From Branchiostoma floridae (taxonomy: Eukaryota; Chordata; Leptocardii; Amphioxiformes; Branchiostomatidae), in contig NC_049988.1 of NCBI RefSeq assembly GCF_000003815.2, positions 15,716,611 through 15,780,610 of the forward strand: a stretch of 64,000 nt of DNA, written 5' to 3'. This document shows, piece by piece, positions 45,717-57,800 of this stretch; position 1 is the stretch's first letter; each line of letters starts with the position of its first letter. A program made the position numbers and the translations under genes. A model generated the notes under the pieces. The model had not been told where the DNA came from, searched no databases, and saw only the letters and a program-made list of their open reading frames with translations.

Positions 45717-45958
45717 ATACCGTTAAGCTATGAACAGTGTTAATCACAGCACACCAACAATCTCATGCTTACACTGGTGGTTGAAATTGACATGAGGTCG
45801 GAAGAGCCTTGGTGATTACGCTAATGATTGACAAGTTACCCTGATACCCAGAGCAATTTGGCAAAGTTCCGATTCTAGGACTGATGAAAATGATCCTCAA
45901 CGTGGGAACCGACATGGGTTTTAACAGTAATTAGGATGGGCGCACCCATAGAATCAGA

Positions 45959-46445
45959 TGCCCCTGTAGCTCAACTGGTAGAAGCCTCACAGTTGAGCTC
46001 CTGTTAAAATAATCATCTGGTGTATTTATAATCATCTGGTGTATTTTGCCAGCCAGTAGGTACCCAGTATGAGTAATGAGGCTGTTTAACGTGGTCGAGG
46101 CACCTCCTCGAGCACGGGACCCCCGTTTTACGTCCCTCCCGGAAGACGATTTCGTGGAAACTTCGTGAGGCTACAGCAATCCGGACGTCCTTGGTTGGTC
46201 CCCCATCCAAGTACTGTCTGGACCGTCGCGTTGCTTAACTTCCGAGATCGAGGGATCGGGTGTACCAACGCGCCACGCGGCCGTAGCAGAATCAGTTAGT
46301 AAATGGGAGGTCCTGGTTCAATCCTGGTTAGGGCATCTCAGTTGGGGTTGTACCCGTCTTTCGGAAGGGACGTAAGATGAGGGTCTTTTGTTCGTGGAGC
46401 TCAAGCAAGTCAATTATTAAAGGGAAGGGCGAGCAACCCCTCCCT
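45959..46445 (+). mobile_element. tRNA-headed SINE interrupted by a 5S-headed SINE
   Basis: A tRNA-like A box GTAGCTCAACTGGTAGAAG (45966) is separated from its B box GGTTCAATCC (46315) by an oppositely oriented element. The body after the B box (CCGTCTTTCGGAAGGGACGT) continues to about 46445. The same body, inverted, follows the 5S-like head of the inserted element. Confidence 0.6.
46167..46287 (-). pseudogene. 5S rRNA-like sequence (head of a 5S-derived SINE)
   Basis: On the minus strand about 121 bases align end to end with animal 5S rRNA: GATCTCGGAAGTTAAGCAAC, then AGTACTTGGATGGGGGACC (internal promoter), ending GCTGTAGCCTC. The 5' third is diverged (CGGCCGCGTGGCGCG). It runs directly into the SINE body at 46080-46145, so it is a retroposed 5S-headed SINE rather than a working 5S gene. 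Confidence 0.75.
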
Positions 46446-47067
46446 GCAGAAACATACCCTGTTACTGAAACAGCAAGGAACCTTCTTCCCTGTATGCAAC
46501 ACAAGACTTTAAACGAACGGATGTACTGTGCAATCATAGGAGTCCTTGAGAAAATACACTCTCAGGTTTTTTTCTCTGTACGCTGCCAATAAGCAAAACA
46601 TCATCACCGTTAGCATCAATTGTTCTTAGTTGCTATGTACATGTACATAAACTAACGAGACGTATTCTATGGTTAGTCATTGGAGACATAACTGTACTTT
46701 ATCCGCTTCTATCTTACGCTAAATCTACTGATGCTAATGGAAAGACGTCAAGCGCTCAAGACATGTTTTCCCAAGCAGATGGAAGTTTTCCCATGCATAG
46801 TGGAAGGAAGAAGCTTTTCCGGTCCGGTTGCTCCGGTTTTCCTTAAACGTCTTTCCAAGCACAAACGGGTCTAGTCAGTCACGGGACGTGTCAGCTGGAT
46901 GACAAAAGAGAAGCTTAAGGATTTGGCCAAATAGGGACAAATAAGTTGCCATGGGATTTTTGTCAATCTTCTGCAGTCTATCCAGCTATCAGTTCACTCC
47001 TAGGCCAATGAACTCCTTCTAGAATTTTATTCCTAACTTGACATAAGTCCCCTATTACTGTTCTGCC

Positions 47068-47095
47068 AGGCTGGAGTCTGGTAGAGACTCAAATG
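47068..47095. mobile_element. Solo arm of TAGTCTCTACCAG family, copy d
   Basis: GGAGTCTGGTAGAGACTC matches the right end of the element at 27952-28138. The rest may be in the adjacent gap. Confidence 0.5.
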
Positions 47096-47128
47096 GGTCA
47101 GCCAGAGATTTTCCGTCCGACTATCTGC

Positions 47129-47228
47129 NNNNNNNNNNNNNNNNNNNNNNNNNNNNNNNNNNNNNNNNNNNNNNNNNNNNNNNNNNNNNNNNNNNNNNNN
47201 NNNNNNNNNNNNNNNNNNNNNNNNNNNN
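47129..47228. other. Assembly gap (100 N)
   Basis: Exactly 100 N, a conventional placeholder of unknown true length. Confidence 0.98.
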
Positions 47229-50200
47229 TTTGAGGTTGACGTGTTAAGACCCAGGTCATTGTACTGTCGAACATCTGATGTATCTCTTCAGACAGCATGG
47301 TGCTGGGTCAGGGTAGGTGAACAGCTAATTGGACGCTACATGAAGACAAGGCTATCTATAACGTTACAGAAACACGTAGGTGCAGATCAGTGACAGCCTC
47401 AGCTAGAGTGAGGATAGTTTGGCAGTATTCCAAACGTTGCTGCCAGATGGATTGATAACGGTTTAAGGCATTGCACCAAACATCATATCATTACCTCCGT
47501 CAAAACGTTTGTAATGCGTTTTTATTTGTTTCTTTGTTTTTGTCTTTGTTGGGTAGCGTGCAAGGATGTAAGGTGCCAATTGTGTATATCTGGTTTGGCT
47601 TTGCTCCAAAGAAGTATACATGCCGGAAATAGTGACTTAACTACATCCGCACATGCCTGTGCTTCAAGCCCCCCGAGCAAGAATCAGCCGGAATGCCGTC
47701 GGTAATTAGTATGTTCCACAAATGCATTCTCACTGCATTCCAGCTATTTGTGCCCGTTCTTTTCATTTTTGGCTGTCCCGAAAGGTTTTGACATGTTAAA
47801 ACTATCGAGGTGCATTCTAAGTGGAGAAATATCGAATGGCATTCAATGTGGATTCTAAGTCCATTCCAACTGCAGTATGGCCGCATTCTGTGGTATTCCA
47901 ACATTATTCGAAATATTCTTATCTCATTCGATGGAGAACCAAAACGGCAAGCCACTTCGAATCCTGCCCGAATGTGGTCATGAATGTGGCCAGAAGAATA
48001 TCTGGAATGCAGTGAGAAATTCTAGAATACACTACGAATTCCCAGGATAGAAAAGACTTTTCATTCTGACGCCATTTTGGCTCATTCCTCCTCGAATTTT
48101 ATGACGGACACAGAGGAGCGAACCTCGGATGGGATAGGATGTATACCAGACTGAATTTAGCACCCTATTCTTGGTGACCATTACGGTAATGACTTTGATC
48201 AAAATACCCCCGTTTGATTGCAGTTTGTCAGGCAACTGCACTGTTGCAGGCAATTGCAAGAAAAAAGGTCAACAGTTGAGAACAATCCATTCAATTTTGC
48301 TTCAAATTGTTCTGGTAGATTGCGAGGAAGCAATTGACATTTCCGTGCCCTGTTGGTGGAAGGGTAACGTTATATCCTATAACGGACACAACTCGTAACC
48401 AACCAAGTCTTGTGTGCTTTATTGACCACCAAGCACCACCTACATATACATGTATCGAATCTAACATTGTAATGCATAAATTGGCCATTTGCTTCACTGA
48501 AAAAAGGAAACAAATACATATCAAGGATAGGCCTTGATAGTAGCCCAAACATTTTTGTTAACATGTTTTCTCTGTTATATCTGCTATCCTCTATTTTCTC
48601 TTAAAGCATTATATTTACATTGTCTTATACATGTTGCACGCATTTTACTGTACAGTTGAATTCTAGCTAACGTGAATACAACGCTAATCTCAATATTTCG
48701 CAAGAAAATTCTCGTGGCACAGTTTGAGTTCATCCACGAAACTGGTTAACTTTTTTTTGCACTAAAACGTTCTCTCCACAACTCCGTGGAATACAACACA
48801 TGAATCTGCTTGGCAAAACTGCAATATTCTATAACTGAACAGGATCATTACTGGAATGTGTGCAACACTATCCAATGTTTCATTTCTTCGAAGAAAATTC
48901 TGTTTCTTTCGCATCTAGAGATAGTAACAGATGGTGTTGTCTCTTGGCTATGGCAACTACTAAAATGACATTATATTTATTGTCTTACACGTCCTTGTAT
49001 TTACATTTTGGAAGACCAAATGTACATATACAATTGGCATTGTGTTCTTGTACTCTGCACTACATAGTGTTTGCTCTGAGCTCTGAGCTCTGTGCAAAAG
49101 GCATCCTTGGTCAAGAGAAATTTTGAACTTTTTGCCTCCTATTATAGTAACGTTACACTGTAAGTCCCCTATACTAATTTTTGGAAACTTCATGCATGTA
49201 CTGTAGTTCTAGAGAAACTACAATGATCCAAAAGGTTTTGCCTGTGAAATTCCTTATTCTATGACAGTGCTTCTTGAATTAACATCACCAGTCTTTTGTT
49301 ACACGAAAATCAACAATAGAGATATCAACTACATAAAGTACATATACATGACCAATGAGTTGTGCACATCCTCACATATGTACCATCGTTAATAAAAAAA
49401 TCTGCACAGAAAAGGATTCCTGATGCTTTTACCGCATTTTTCTTCAACCCTGGATGACAAAACAGTTTCCGTGACTGCGTCAAGTAATTACATGTAGTTG
49501 TATATCTAGCAATCATTTGTGTAATACCATAGAAAAGCATGCTTACGAATGAAGTGCTGTAATGTTATCATAATATACCCGTGTATATGAATGTCTTTCA
49601 ATAGGCATATCTTTCAAAAACATCTGACTGTACAAATTTCTGTGCCTAATTCATTCAAAGGAAAGACATTGAATCGGGCAGAAGGTCATTAACTGAACAG
49701 CAACGGTAGCTCAAAAGTGAACTGTGAAACATGGAGCACCTGTATTCATGGCACATTTGAGGAAAGTCTGAATACTCTCTCCCCACACATCTACATGTTG
49801 TTGTTAAACTGTTACAAATTACACAGAGCATTTATAAAGTCAAAGCAGGCATCCTCAAAGTCAAGCATGCTGATTTTTCAAGGGTGCTAGTAACGTTATA
49901 ATATGCAAATAAAAGTTCATTAACCTCCAAGCTGATATTGGGAAGGACAATAACCAACTCTGCCCTGTTTTAGCCCCGTCCATACATATACCTACAGTAT
50001 CTGCCCTAGATAATCAAGTCAACAGTACCTAGAAGTGTGCAGACCTACACAAAGATTTATCACTTGCTTTAAACACCAGCGATCTCATTAACATGCCTTG
50101 AAACCCAACACCATCAATAATACCTGTTTGTGGAAACACAGAAGCAAGGCCCATGGGGCCAGGGCCGCTTTTCTTGTAAATCTTCCTTAAGTGGTTAAAC

Positions 50201-51504
50201 AATGATTTAAAGCATCCCTTCGGACCATATCACATGTGTATATTTATATTTCACTCCATACCACAGGTATGGGAGTGAAATATATTGTTTTTCATGGTAT
50301 TTTCTTTTCTTTTCCTCCTCTCAGATCTTCAAAAGGAGTCAAGAGTGATTTCGGAACTGTCAATTTTTTTGCATGGTAAGGAATATGACGGGAAATATGC
50401 CATAGTTACTTGCAAATACTACATTCCCAGTTAGTCATTAAACAGCATGCATATGGGGAATATACACCTATAACTGTCTAATATAATCCTTTGATCTTTT
50501 AAAAGTTTGGCAATCATGGTCGTCAGTCATGTTAGATGGGTGATTATAGCACAGCGCAGATCAGATGACAGGTTAACGTTAACAATGGAGAATGTGATTA
50601 GATTTAAATGCTGGGAGATTATGTCTGCCTCCAAATGGCTTGCAGCAATGTATGGAGGTGGATGAACTGAACTTCTGAACTGTGGAGGTGCCAGTTTCAT
50701 GGTAAACGTTTGTTTGGCTACACCTATTAATTATCTTGGTTCTTGTATTTTTTTTAAGAATCTTGTTTAGTATAACATCCTTTGAGTAGGTGTGCAAAAT
50801 GTCATTTCAATTCACTATGACGATTCACTATGATAGCACATACAGTATGTGTACATGTAAAACCTTGGAAGTGCTACTACATTGTATAAAATTACGATAT
50901 ATGTCCAAATTGCAAGACAAGACAACTTACTACACCTTAAGACTTTTGTAGTCTTTTGTGGAACAAAAGTGTCCACATATCCTTGGCAAGTGCAGGTTTT
51001 AAACAGGGAGTATTTTAAGTTTGTTGATAGAAAAAACTTTCTTCTTCAATATTGACGGATTTGTGCACCAAAGTTGTATTGACTACAATATATCTTGGCA
51101 GCATTTAACAGGCGCACATGTACAAAATTTTAATGCAATTCTGCTTTCATTTGCCGTCAAGCTCTTACCTCCATATACATTTTCTAGCTACTGTAATATT
51201 TGAACTACCATAATGATGAAACAAGGTGCATGTAGTATCACCACCTTCTTAAGTATTTGTAATGATTCACATATATCAACTTGTGAGGAATTCATTAAAA
51301 AACCTTAACATTAACAGAAACATAAATTTGACACCAACAAAATTGCACACAATACAACCAACAATAAGATATAAATACAATTATAATGTAACTGCTACAA
51401 TTCTTTTACCGATCCAAAAATTCTGACATTTGACATATCTTCTACTTTACCCATAGAATTGAAAATCACAACAGGCATTTTACTATATCGAACATTCAAA
51501 ACAT

Positions 51505-51510
51505 TTTATT
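51505..51510 (-). terminator. Candidate polyadenylation signal of the golgin gene
   Basis: AATAAA on the minus strand, about 335 bases after the stop at 51843-51845. Confidence 0.4.
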
Positions 51511-51842
51511 TCAGAACTTTTAGAATATTGTATATTATCCTTCTGTTTGTAGGATGCCTGTGTGGCTAATCGGACAACATTTTCCTTGACTTATATTTCG
51601 TATTATAGCATCTTTTAATAATTATGTACAACAATTCTGATACAGTAGCCATAGTGGTTAAGAAATACTGTTGCCATAATATTTCATAATATAATATTAT
51701 ACATCTTTGCAATGAATGTACTAATCAAATACTATATTTTTTGTACATTCTGTACTAACTTTAGCCTTTTACAGTAATTGTTAGTCTTGCTGGACTGCAA
51801 CAGTGAAGAACAGCAAAGTGCTTCTCTGCAGTACTGTTTGAG

Positions 51843-54800
51843 TTAAGGTGAAGTTAGAGGTGACAGCCATCCCTGAAATGCACAGAAGACAAAAAATATT
51901 CATGAAGTTATAAATAATACAAAATAATGCACAACCACTATGCTTATCATAGCTTTGATTGTGTTGCAAAATGTGTTGCAGTATAAATGGACCTGATAAC
52001 TTGAGCAGTATAAGTCCTCTTTAACTTACAAAAGTAACAAATTTGTCTGGTTTCATACACAAATCACTTTTCCTAAACCTATCTTTAGAATTAACAATTT
52101 GTGATCTGTAGAAAAATTGTCATCAGGTGCCATTCCACAGTTTACTATCAACATGTAAACCCCAACCTTACTCCCTATATATAATGTGTAAAAGGTTTAA
52201 GAGATTTACTGTAAAAGCAAAGGCATGACATGGTTTCCCCAGCATTCTGTATTTCATTAGCAAAAAGTGATGGCTGGAAGGTTTGGCTAACTGAGTGAAC
52301 TGGTCTCTGCAAAAGCTTGCACCATTTTTCATGTAGCAGAAGTGGTAACAATGATTGTAGCATGGTAGCAGGACTGTCTCCAGGACCTGTCCCTCCATCC
52401 CAGGACGGAAATTTGCCAATTGGGACAAAACGTTTAAGAAACATTACCCCATCCATCCTCAAAATATGGTCTTCATGACATGAAACTGTTGAAAATCTAT
52501 TTTCATAAGGCCACAGCAAGTAAATTTTATGGATGACATCCTCTGCAGACTGCAAAAATAGTGTGATAGGGCAAAAAAAACAAGATGGGTGAAAAAAAAC
52601 AAGATGGCTACATTTTGAAAAATAAGCACCATAATGTTGTGATGAATGTTGTAACAAGAATTAAAGGGACAAAACATGCTATCAGAGCCAACAAGGTATT
52701 CATTCCTGTATCCAAGACATGTACAGGTGTGGTAAAAGTGACACTAGTGTGGTGGACTGGCATCACCAACAAAGTTGGTAACCACACTCATGGCTTCCAT
52801 ATTGGTGTCACTTTTACAACTATCCAATAAGTTACATTTCTACTACTACAGTCCTGGGAACCTCGCAAGTGTCACTTCTACAAGTACAGTTATTAGGCTA
52901 CAACACAATATATTTGCTCATTTTGGTACTTTATCGTCATGTTGACCATCCATGCAGAAGAAAAAAAATTCTTGTTTTTTTCCTGAAATCAGGCGAAAAT
53001 TAATGCGCGTGCTGATGTCATCCATAAATTTACTTGCTGTGGCCTAAGCTTAAAATGGCATGTTTAAAAAGAAAAATCGACAACATTGGCTCCCAAACAA
53101 AGAGTGGGACATAAAAAAAAGATTTAAAGCTGGAGACGGCCCTGCATGATAGAGAGAAAGGCTTGGCTCAATCACTCCAAACATTTAGCTCCTTACAGCA
53201 CTTTGTCATGTCTGAGCTTGAAAAGACAGCAGTATAAGAAGATAGATGGTAGAGAGAAAGGCAGTTAAATGGAAGAGAAGATCAAACAACAGATGCCAAC
53301 TAACCATCCACGTGTGGCACACCATACAAGCGCACATTATGACTGCATGAAACATGACAAACAAACACAGGGTTAATAAAGGGAATGCAGCACAAATAAA
53401 GAGAGAGGCTACTGCTATAATGTAATCATCTAGTGTAATGACCCCAAACTACAAAATGTACATATTAGTTACTCTCCAAGCAGAGGTTAGGCTCCGGCTG
53501 TTTTGACAATACCAGATACAAAACAAAATAGAAAGCCCGATAAAAACGACTAATATAAAAAAAAACATTCAATAACAGCTGGAGCCTAACCTCTGCTTGG
53601 AGAGTACAGCTTGTATAGTGGAAGAGTTTCCCAGAAGTGCTGTTTATTTAAGTAGCAGAAGTTATGCAATCAAGTTTTACTATTAAAGTTGATATCATGA
53701 CGATAAAAATCAGACATGTACAATGTAGATCTTCCATTCAGTCTACATTAATTTGAACATGTATAGGGAAAAATTGTTTGCTTTGTACAAAAATTTCTAT
53801 GACCTACAACTTATTTCAGCAATGTTGTTCTACAATGTAAAGTTAATTGCAAATTATTGCCTGTGGGTTACTTGCAGGTAACATAACCCAATGTCACTTA
53901 ATCCCAAAAAATGTAAAGCGATGTACTTTTGTTTCATGCGAACCCCTCCTGAGATGCCGCCACTCACTCTTGGTGGTCAGACACTCAGTATCGTCAAGCA
54001 AGCAAAATTACTGGGCCTGCACATACGGTCAGACCTACGCTGGTCTGATCAGGTAGATGCCATGGTGACCAAGGGTAGCAGACGCTTGTTTTTCCTGAAA
54101 AGACTACGCCGAGCAGGTGTCCCTCTCCCTGACCTGATCACTGTATATTGCGGGTATATAAGACCAACACTTGAATATGCCACACCCTGCTGGAATGCTG
54201 GACTCACAAGAAGAGAATCAGACAGAATTGAAAGAGTCCAGAAGCGGGCATGTAGAGTGATGCTGGGCAGACAATATCTCTCATATTCTGATGCCCTGTT
54301 AACACTCGACCTCCAAAGTCTGTCACAACGCAGACTGACCTTGTGCCAGGACTTTGCCCTTGCAGTTACCAAAGCTGGAAGACACGCCCCCTGGCTACCC
54401 CCAGCTCGAAACCCGTCTCACCACATGCAACTCAGGCATACTCGCCAATACAAACTGCCAACCGGGACAAAGCGGTATCTATCTAGTCCAGTCCCAACTA
54501 TTCTTAACCTACTAAACGCTCTGTAGTTTTGGACCACAGTGCTATTCACGACTTGTTCCATTCTATGTCAGAGTCATTTGCTATGATCACACAGTGCAAT
54601 CAATTGTTGTAAATAGCGTGTGTAGTTTTAATTTGTCTTCAGCTGCGATGAACCAAGCATGTATTTTAAATTGTTATTTTAATCTGTCTTCAACTGCGAT
54701 GAATTAAGCATTTATCTTGAATTGTATTTGTTGTGTACTTTGTATTTGTCAATCGTATACTAGTAATCTTGCTTGTGTAACAACGTACAAAAAGATTGTC

Positions 54801-57800
54801 AAGCAAGCAGCACAATTCAGCCCCTCAGGCTGCAAGGCTGTTTTTACTTTGTTACGATTGTTTTCAATCAAACAATAAACCAGTCTACTACTACTACTCT
54901 ACTACTACTACATAAGAGATTCAAACAGTGTAAAAACATATCACAAGTGTCTACTCTAGTCTAAAGCTAGTAAAAGCTAACTCTAGATGCTGGGTTATTG
55001 GGTTTGACTCCTTTTTTGAAGACAGTACACCAAATAGTGTATCGCTCATTCGTGCATTTCCCACACGATGCAGACACAAATTGAAGACTCACACTACCCC
55101 CCGCCCACAACCCACCCACTTATCATTCAAGCAGAGCCTTCTGCACATGTTGAGCAAAATTCAATTTATCATCTACCCTGTGGAGTAAGGAACAGAGTTG
55201 TGGGAAGCCTGGTGTTGAGTTCTAAGTCTCCACAGACAAGTCTACAAGATTATTGCCTACTAGTAAGATTCCATTATCTGTCTCAGGTACATGTATCTAT
55301 AAATCATTTCGTCCCAAAAAAAGGCACCCAAGTAAAAGTTCTGCTAGACCTACTAACTGTACTTGGATCATTCTGCAAGAAATACAACAATTTTACATTG
55401 TATGACCTTAACCTCTGAATTTCACTTTGCAAAACTTGGTAACGTTATCTCCTTTGGAAGGGTGCCATTTTAAGATAATAATTCTCACATATTTGGAAAA
55501 ATTCCAAGTTGCAAATAAAGTCCATAAGAATGACAGTCTCGTGGGCTGTTAAAAGTCTAATTTTCTCCTCGTTAAGGGTGGAAGTGATTAATGGTGGTAA
55601 TTTCAGAAAGAGAAGAAACAAATTTGCGGTGTGACCCCCTGGGGGGAATGGGATATCTTTCTGGAACAAGTAGATGGTATCTTTGCTTATTGAAAGCATG
55701 AGAGAGAGAGCACACTTCGCGCTCAAACTACATGTGGGACATCGAGTGATTTACAAAAGTAGAGAAAGTTAAATGTAAAGAAAGTTCTGGTATGTCTAGA
55801 TGCATATTGTATTAAAAGTAAACTCAACTGTTCTATGAGTAGCACTGAAAAATTCATATTCCTCATGCATTTTGACAAACTGACTTTTGCTAAATCCATA
55901 CAAGCCTACATTTTCACCATTACCAAGACACTGTGGGGACCTGGAGCAAACTCCCCCAGGAAAATTTTAAAATCTAACGCTTTTTCCTGCATTTTGAAGG
56001 GCAAATTTAGCTGGTAGACTTAGCTTGATTCAATTTCTAGAGATCTTCACAAAATCTCATTATCTTAACATGCCAATTTTTGTTCACAGAGGACGGGATC
56101 TGCAAAAATTTTGTCCGTCCCCAGCAGCAAAATTCCACTTAAGGACGCAAAGATGTACGCTGGCTAGAACCCAGTTCCCAACCATTTAACATTACAGGTA
56201 ATAAGCATCTACAGGGTGAGGGTGGCAAAACCCTCAGTTCAAATCCAGTCCGCTGGTGTATCCTAATGATAATGATTGTAAGGGGGACCAGGAGCATGCT
56301 CCCTGAGGAAAATGTCAAAACCTAACGCTGTTTCCTGCATTTTGAAGGGCAAATTTAGCCTGTAAACTTAGCTTGGTTCAATTTCTAAATTAAATTAAAT
56401 TTTCTATTATCTTTACATGCCAATTTTTGTTCCTCACAGAGGACAGAATTGGCAAAAATTTTGTCAAAGGACCAAAAGACAGATGCTGGCTAGAACCCTG
56501 TTCCCAAACCACTTAAACATTAATCAACATCTACAGGGTGAGGGTGGCAAAACCCTCAGTTCAAATCCCGTCCACTGGTGTATCCTGATGATTTCCTGGG
56601 GGCATACGCCACCTCACTCTGCCAATCCGTGAGGTCCGGAAGGTTGACACAAACTGATTGATTAGGTAATTTAGTCGCTGTCACAGAGTCGCTGTATCGA
56701 TCACAGAGCTTGTGCTAGGCTCACTGGGTGTCCCTGATTGTTTTATAATTAAGCTACAGGTAATCTCATACTTGCTTCAATCCATCAAGGTGACAGTTAA
56801 TCGGTTCTTTAAAGTATCCTACAATCCCCCCTTACACCTGCCCTTACATCATAACAACAAACAACTCAAACTTTAAGGATTTGCTTCTGTCTTAATCATA
56901 TGTCTATCAAGATATCAAAGCAAATTTTAGACATCTTTTTTATGTGATTGACTGTGACACAAGAACCATTAGTCCAATGTAAGTGTGCATGTTATTTCAA
57001 TCTGTACTTCATACAAGAATGCCCTTAGGCTTACTACTTGTAGAAAATGACAGTTAGTATGATGGAGTATGGAATTTAGCATACATGTAGGACTATGGTA
57101 GCCTGGAGCCCTGCGTACCATACTATTTCTACCGGGCTCCTTACACTTGCTGCCCTAAAAAGATATTTTGGGGGGCAGCGAATGTAAGGAGCCCCAGTAG
57201 AATTGGATGGTACCCAGGCTAGGACTATGGGGTCTGTAGTGTAAAAATGAGCACATTAAATCTTGCAGTATGGAATTGAAAATTGCTTGCTGAAAATTTA
57301 ACAATTACTTTTGAAGTTAACAATGTCATCATACAATGAGTTTCTTCACATACTGTACAGCATTATATTTGTACCAGAAAGTCTTGTCACTTATGCTTTT
57401 TAGTTTTTCAGTGATTAATATTAGACAAAAGTGTTTACAAAGTACTTCTCAGACATGTGCAAGATAGATTACAAAACAGGTAACCCTCTGTCTTTCTCAT
57501 ATAAGCCGTTTGAAATGCAAGCAAGTCAAGTAGAGCAAAAAGAAGGTTAGAAAATTTGAAACCAAAAATTAAAGAAAGATGAAACAAAATTGATGACAAA
57601 AAGTTTACCGTTGCTTTTGTCTCCTCTTGCTCCAGAATTTGCCTGGTCTGTTCCGCTGGGAACTTCAAGATGGCGGCTATGACCTTGGCCATTGTCTGTG
57701 GAACATGACAAGGTCAAACAATGTTACAGATCTTACAGCTTAGACTGTAAACTTTATCCCAAAATCAAATTTTGTTCCGCTGTGGGTCACAATTCTTATG

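Larger units (their letters stand above)
39216..51842. other. Gene-poor stretch
   Basis: No exon is securely recognised. It contains an 85-codon open frame preceded by an acceptor-like site (40516-40803), tandem duplications (41330-41545; 42209-42425; 44875-45000), an inverted-repeat element (43274-43666), LINE tails (45001-45075; 45500-45716), the SINE cluster (45959-46445) and a 100-base gap. The CpG-bearing segment near 41600-41880 could hold a 5'UTR exon of precursor 2, without direct support. Confidence 0.45.
51873..57608. other. Last intron of the golgin gene, transposon-rich
   Basis: This 5.7-kb intron lies between the GRIP exon and the short terminal exon. It holds MITEs (52509-53044, 53470-53606, 57099-57221), a 5'-truncated LINE (53885-54912), a LINE fragment (55825-55932) and a 340-bp tandem duplication (55934-56605). 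Open frames such as 52175-52657 (minus) lie inside the MITE and show no domain. Confidence 0.55.

Noticed and set aside
46167-46287. A functional 5S rRNA gene
   Set aside because: The 5' third is diverged and the sequence runs into a SINE body. No tandem 5S copies are present.
52175-52657. 160-codon minus-strand frame
   Set aside because: It spans the end of a MITE and intron, with no domain, and several frames are open together, suggesting chance.
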